Assembly: GCA_002440225.1 (NCBI GenBank)
Contig: DJSH01000091.1
Span: 1 to 22,599, forward strand
Length of the DNA stretch: 22,599 nt
Source: Candidatus Segatella violae
Lineage (GTDB): Bacteria; Bacteroidota; Bacteroidia; Bacteroidales; Bacteroidaceae
Direction of reading: 5' to 3'
Position 1 is the first letter of the stretch. Each line of letters opens with the position of its first letter. A program made the translations under genes and the position numbers. The notes below the pieces were generated by a model. The model searched no databases. It was not told the origin of the DNA and worked only from the letters and a program-made list of their open reading frames with translations. This document shows, one piece after another, positions 20,413 to 22,599 of the stretch.

Positions 20413-22599
20413 TTACAGGTCCACGAATCGCTCCACGAACCGCTTGAATTTCTCTATCACCGATTTCTTTTTCTGCTCTCGCTTCTTGCCTGCGCCAAAC
20501 ACGGGCATCGGGGGCAGCACCGAGGTGATTCCCATACCGCTCTCTTCCACGTAGCCGTCTCTGAGGGCTTTCTTCATAAAGTCGCGTGCCTTTTCCTCCT
20601 TCAGGTGCTCTTCGCCGATGATGGTGGAGAGCTCCTTTTCCTTCTGCTCACCGATGTACTGCTGCCATTCCTCGTAGATGTCTACGTCCTTGCCTGGCTT
20701 GATGGTCTTGATGTAGCCGTCGATGAGGTCTTTCTTGTTTCGCAGACGAGGGCTGGAGGTTACGCTTCGGGTGATGTCCATGATGATTTGCGTGTCCTCG
20801 CAGTTGCTGTCGTGGTATTTTTTCACGAGGGCGAGGATATAAGGGATGTCGATGTCGGCTTGGCTTATCAGTTCCATCTCAAATTCCAGTCCGTCGGTTT
20901 CGGATGTTCCATCGCCACCTGCGTCGCCAGCAGTGTTGCCTTCGCCTGTGGAGTCATCGCTCGTGTTGCCCTTGATGTCGTCACGGAAACTGAGGTACCA
21001 CGACTGGTAGTCCTGTCGGTCGCCCTCGGCGATGATGCGTATGCGGCTCCGCTCGGCAGACTCTTCGGGGTTGAAGTCGTCGAAACTCAGCAAGATGTTG
21101 GTCGCCTTGACCAGCTGACCATAGAGCTTCACGAACGCCACCTTCTCGGCAAATGGGATGGAGGGGTTCAACCCTGTGAGTGGGAACGATTGCAGCATCT
21201 TCTCTGCCAGCTCCTTGTAGCCGTCGTGGTGCTCGCCGTCCTCGTCGTAGCCATTGTAGTAGTCTTCGAAGGTGCGCATCAGGATGATGCTGTTGGCATC
21301 GGCGTCGCCGAAGAGTCCGAAGCTGCGGTTGGTGGCATCCTCCAGGTTGCGGAAGCATACGATGTTGCCGCAGTTCTTCACCGCATTCAGTATGCGGTTG
21401 GTGCGGCTGTAGGCTTGCAGCAGTCCCTGCATCCTCAGGTTCTTATCTACCCACAGCGTGTTGAGGCATTTAGCGTCGAAACCCGTCAGGAACATGCCTA
21501 CCACGATGAGCAGGTCGATGTCCTTGTTCTTCATGCGCAGGGATACGTCCTTGTAGTAGTTCTGGAATTTATCCGAGCTCGTATCGTAGGAAGTTCCAAA
21601 GAGCTTGTTGTATTTTTTGATGCATTCTTCGAGAAAATCCTTGCTCGTGCTGTCGAGCGTCTTGATGCCCTCTGGGTCTTCCTCGATGCAGCCCTCCTCG
21701 TTCTCCGCCTCGTTGGCTGCGGCGGTGAAGATGGTGGCTATGCGCAGCTGCTTGGCTCCGGGCTTCGCCATCTGCCGCTCCAGCTCCTTGTAGTATTCTA
21801 TAGCCATCGGCACGCTGTCGCACGCCAGTATCGAGTTGAATCCGCTTGTTGCCATCGGGTCGCTCTTTATTTCCTCCACTCGGTCTTCCTTCTTGCGCTT
21901 GTAGTTCTTCACCACCTCCTCCACGTTCTCCAGCTTCTTTATTTTCCAAGGGCTTGTGCGCTTGGTCTTCTGGTCGAAGTGTTTGAGCAGGTACTCCGCA
22001 TTGGTGGCTATGCGCTTTGGGTCGAGATAGTTGGTGTTTTCTACCTTCTCGCCGTTCACCTCGGCGGTCTGCGTATGGTATTCCACCTTGAATTTCAGCA
22101 CGTTCTTGTCGTTGATGGCATTGATGATGGTGTAGGTGTGCAGGGCTTTGGTGTGCTGTCCCTTGTCGTCGAGCTCGCCGCCGAACACTTCTGCCGTGGT
22201 CATGGTTTCGCCCTTCACGTTGGTGGAGGCGTTCACGCCGAAGATTGGCGTTCCGGTGAATCCGAACATGATGTAGTTCTTGAAGTTGCGCTTGATGCGT
22301 CGCTGCATCTCGCCAAACTGAGAGCGGTGGCATTCGTCGAAGATGAAGACGAAGGTCTTCTCCAAGATTTCTTTCTCTATCTTATTGTTCTTCAACAGGC
22401 TTGCCATCTTCTGTATGGTGGTGATGATGATGTTGACTCCTACGCCTTCTTTGTTATTGAGCTGTCTGAGCAGGATGCTGCTGTTGGTGTTGCCGTTGGC
22501 GCAGTTGGGGCAGAACTTGTCGTATTCCTTCATCGTCTGGTAGTCGAGGTCTTGTCGGTCCACGACGAACACCACCTTATAGATTTCCTCCATCTTGGA
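20413..22599 (-). CDS. hsdR: Type I restriction enzyme R subunit (partial, 5' end outside window)
   Basis: 728 codons are visible. The frame continues past the right edge, so the N-terminal nuclease domain and helicase Walker A are not seen. Visible SF2 helicase motifs (numbered from the first Met in view) are V-V-F-V-V-D-R (7-13), I-T-T-I-Q-K (57-62), the Walker B-type D-E-C-H-R (86-90) and F-T-G-T-P (112-116). Later come V-G-M-F-L-T-G-F-D and L-L-Q-A-Y-S-R-T-N-R (motifs V and VI). HsdR translocates DNA with ATP and cuts when HsdM/HsdS find unmethylated sites. A low-complexity Gly/Asp/Thr linker separates the motor from a helical C-terminus that probably binds the methylase core. hsdM and hsdS are expected beyond the edge. 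They are not downstream here. Confidence 0.93.
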   Translation of the reverse strand, partial: SKMEEIYKVVFVVDRQDLDYQTMKEYDKFCPNCANGNTNSSILLRQLNNKEGVGVNIIITTIQKMASLLKNNKIEKEILEKTFVFIFDECHRSQFGEMQRRIKRNFKNYIMFGFTGTPIFGVNASTNVKGETMTTAEVFGGELDDKGQHTKALHTYTIINAINDKNVLKFKVEYHTQTAEVNGEKVENTNYLDPKRIATNAEYLLKHFDQKTKRTSPWKIKKLENVEEVVKNYKRKKEDRVEEIKSDPMATSGFNSILACDSVPMAIEYYKELERQMAKPGAKQLRIATIFTAAANEAENEEGCIEEDPEGIKTLDSTSKDFLEECIKKYNKLFGTSYDTSSDKFQNYYKDVSLRMKNKDIDLLIVVGMFLTGFDAKCLNTLWVDKNLRMQGLLQAYSRTNRILNAVKNCGNIVCFRNLEDATNRSFGLFGDADANSIILMRTFEDYYNGYDEDGEHHDGYKELAEKMLQSFPLTGLNPSIPFAEKVAFVKLYGQLVKATNILLSFDDFNPEESAERSRIRIIAEGDRQDYQSWYLSFRDDIKGNTSDDSTGEGNTAGDAGGDGTSETDGLEFEMELISQADIDIPYILALVKKYHDSNCEDTQIIMDITRSVTSSPRLRNKKDLIDGYIKTIKPGKDVDIYEEWQQYIGEQKEKELSTIIGEEHLKEEKARDFMKKALRDGYVEESGMGITSVLPPMPVFGAGKKREQKKKSVIEKFKRFVERFVDL

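Overview
The window looks like a chromosomal segment of a gut Bacteroidota species close to Prevotella/Segatella copri. The evidence is the TAnnTTTG-type promoter boxes ahead of the tRNA, the phosphatase gene and clpS, the weak AT-rich ribosome-binding regions, and the gene families (GH97, PafA-type phosphatase, a clpS-clpA-aat cluster). The genus is inferred from sequence character and memory, not from a search.

Left part (1-5.8 kb), mostly minus strand: a stand-alone PP2C-like phosphatase, a short plus-strand remnant resembling the end of a GH28 pectinase, a CPBP-type membrane protease, ribF (FMN/FAD synthesis) and a PMCA-type calcium ATPase. At 6.0 kb a tRNA with CAU anticodon has its own promoter and terminator. 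About 0.7 kb with no gene follows. It holds one hairpin and two adjacent elements made of repeated-motif inverted arms around an AT-rich core. A pafA-type alkaline phosphatase with a consensus promoter comes next.

Middle (8.7-15.9 kb): aat, clpA and clpS on the minus strand form a bacterial N-degron pathway. Aat tags proteins with Leu/Phe, ClpS recognises the tag, and ClpA (with ClpP, encoded elsewhere) unfolds the substrate. Divergent from clpS is a broken GH27 alpha-galactosidase, apparently missing its N-terminus and two internal blocks. It is followed by an intact GH97 enzyme whose residues fit a retaining alpha-galactosidase. This is probably the remains of an alpha-galactoside utilisation operon. 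A flavin-reductase-like gene with 21-bp tandem repeats at its 3' end follows.

Right part (16-22.6 kb), minus strand, accessory in character: a P-loop protein resembling DUF3987, a 155-aa protein of unknown function, and between them a third copy of the palindromic AT-core element (inverted relative to the first). Then come a truncated small ORF, a strong terminator with GTGGTA repeats, a 495-aa protein of unknown function with a structured leader, and the C-terminal two thirds of a type I restriction HsdR subunit that runs off the right edge.

The most interesting signal is the repeat family: three elements with the same AT-rich core but two different kinds of repeated-motif arms. One copy lies between the DUF3987-like gene and its 155-aa partner, and two lie side by side downstream of the tRNA. 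The layout suggests replication-origin-like or mobilisable sites served by those two proteins.
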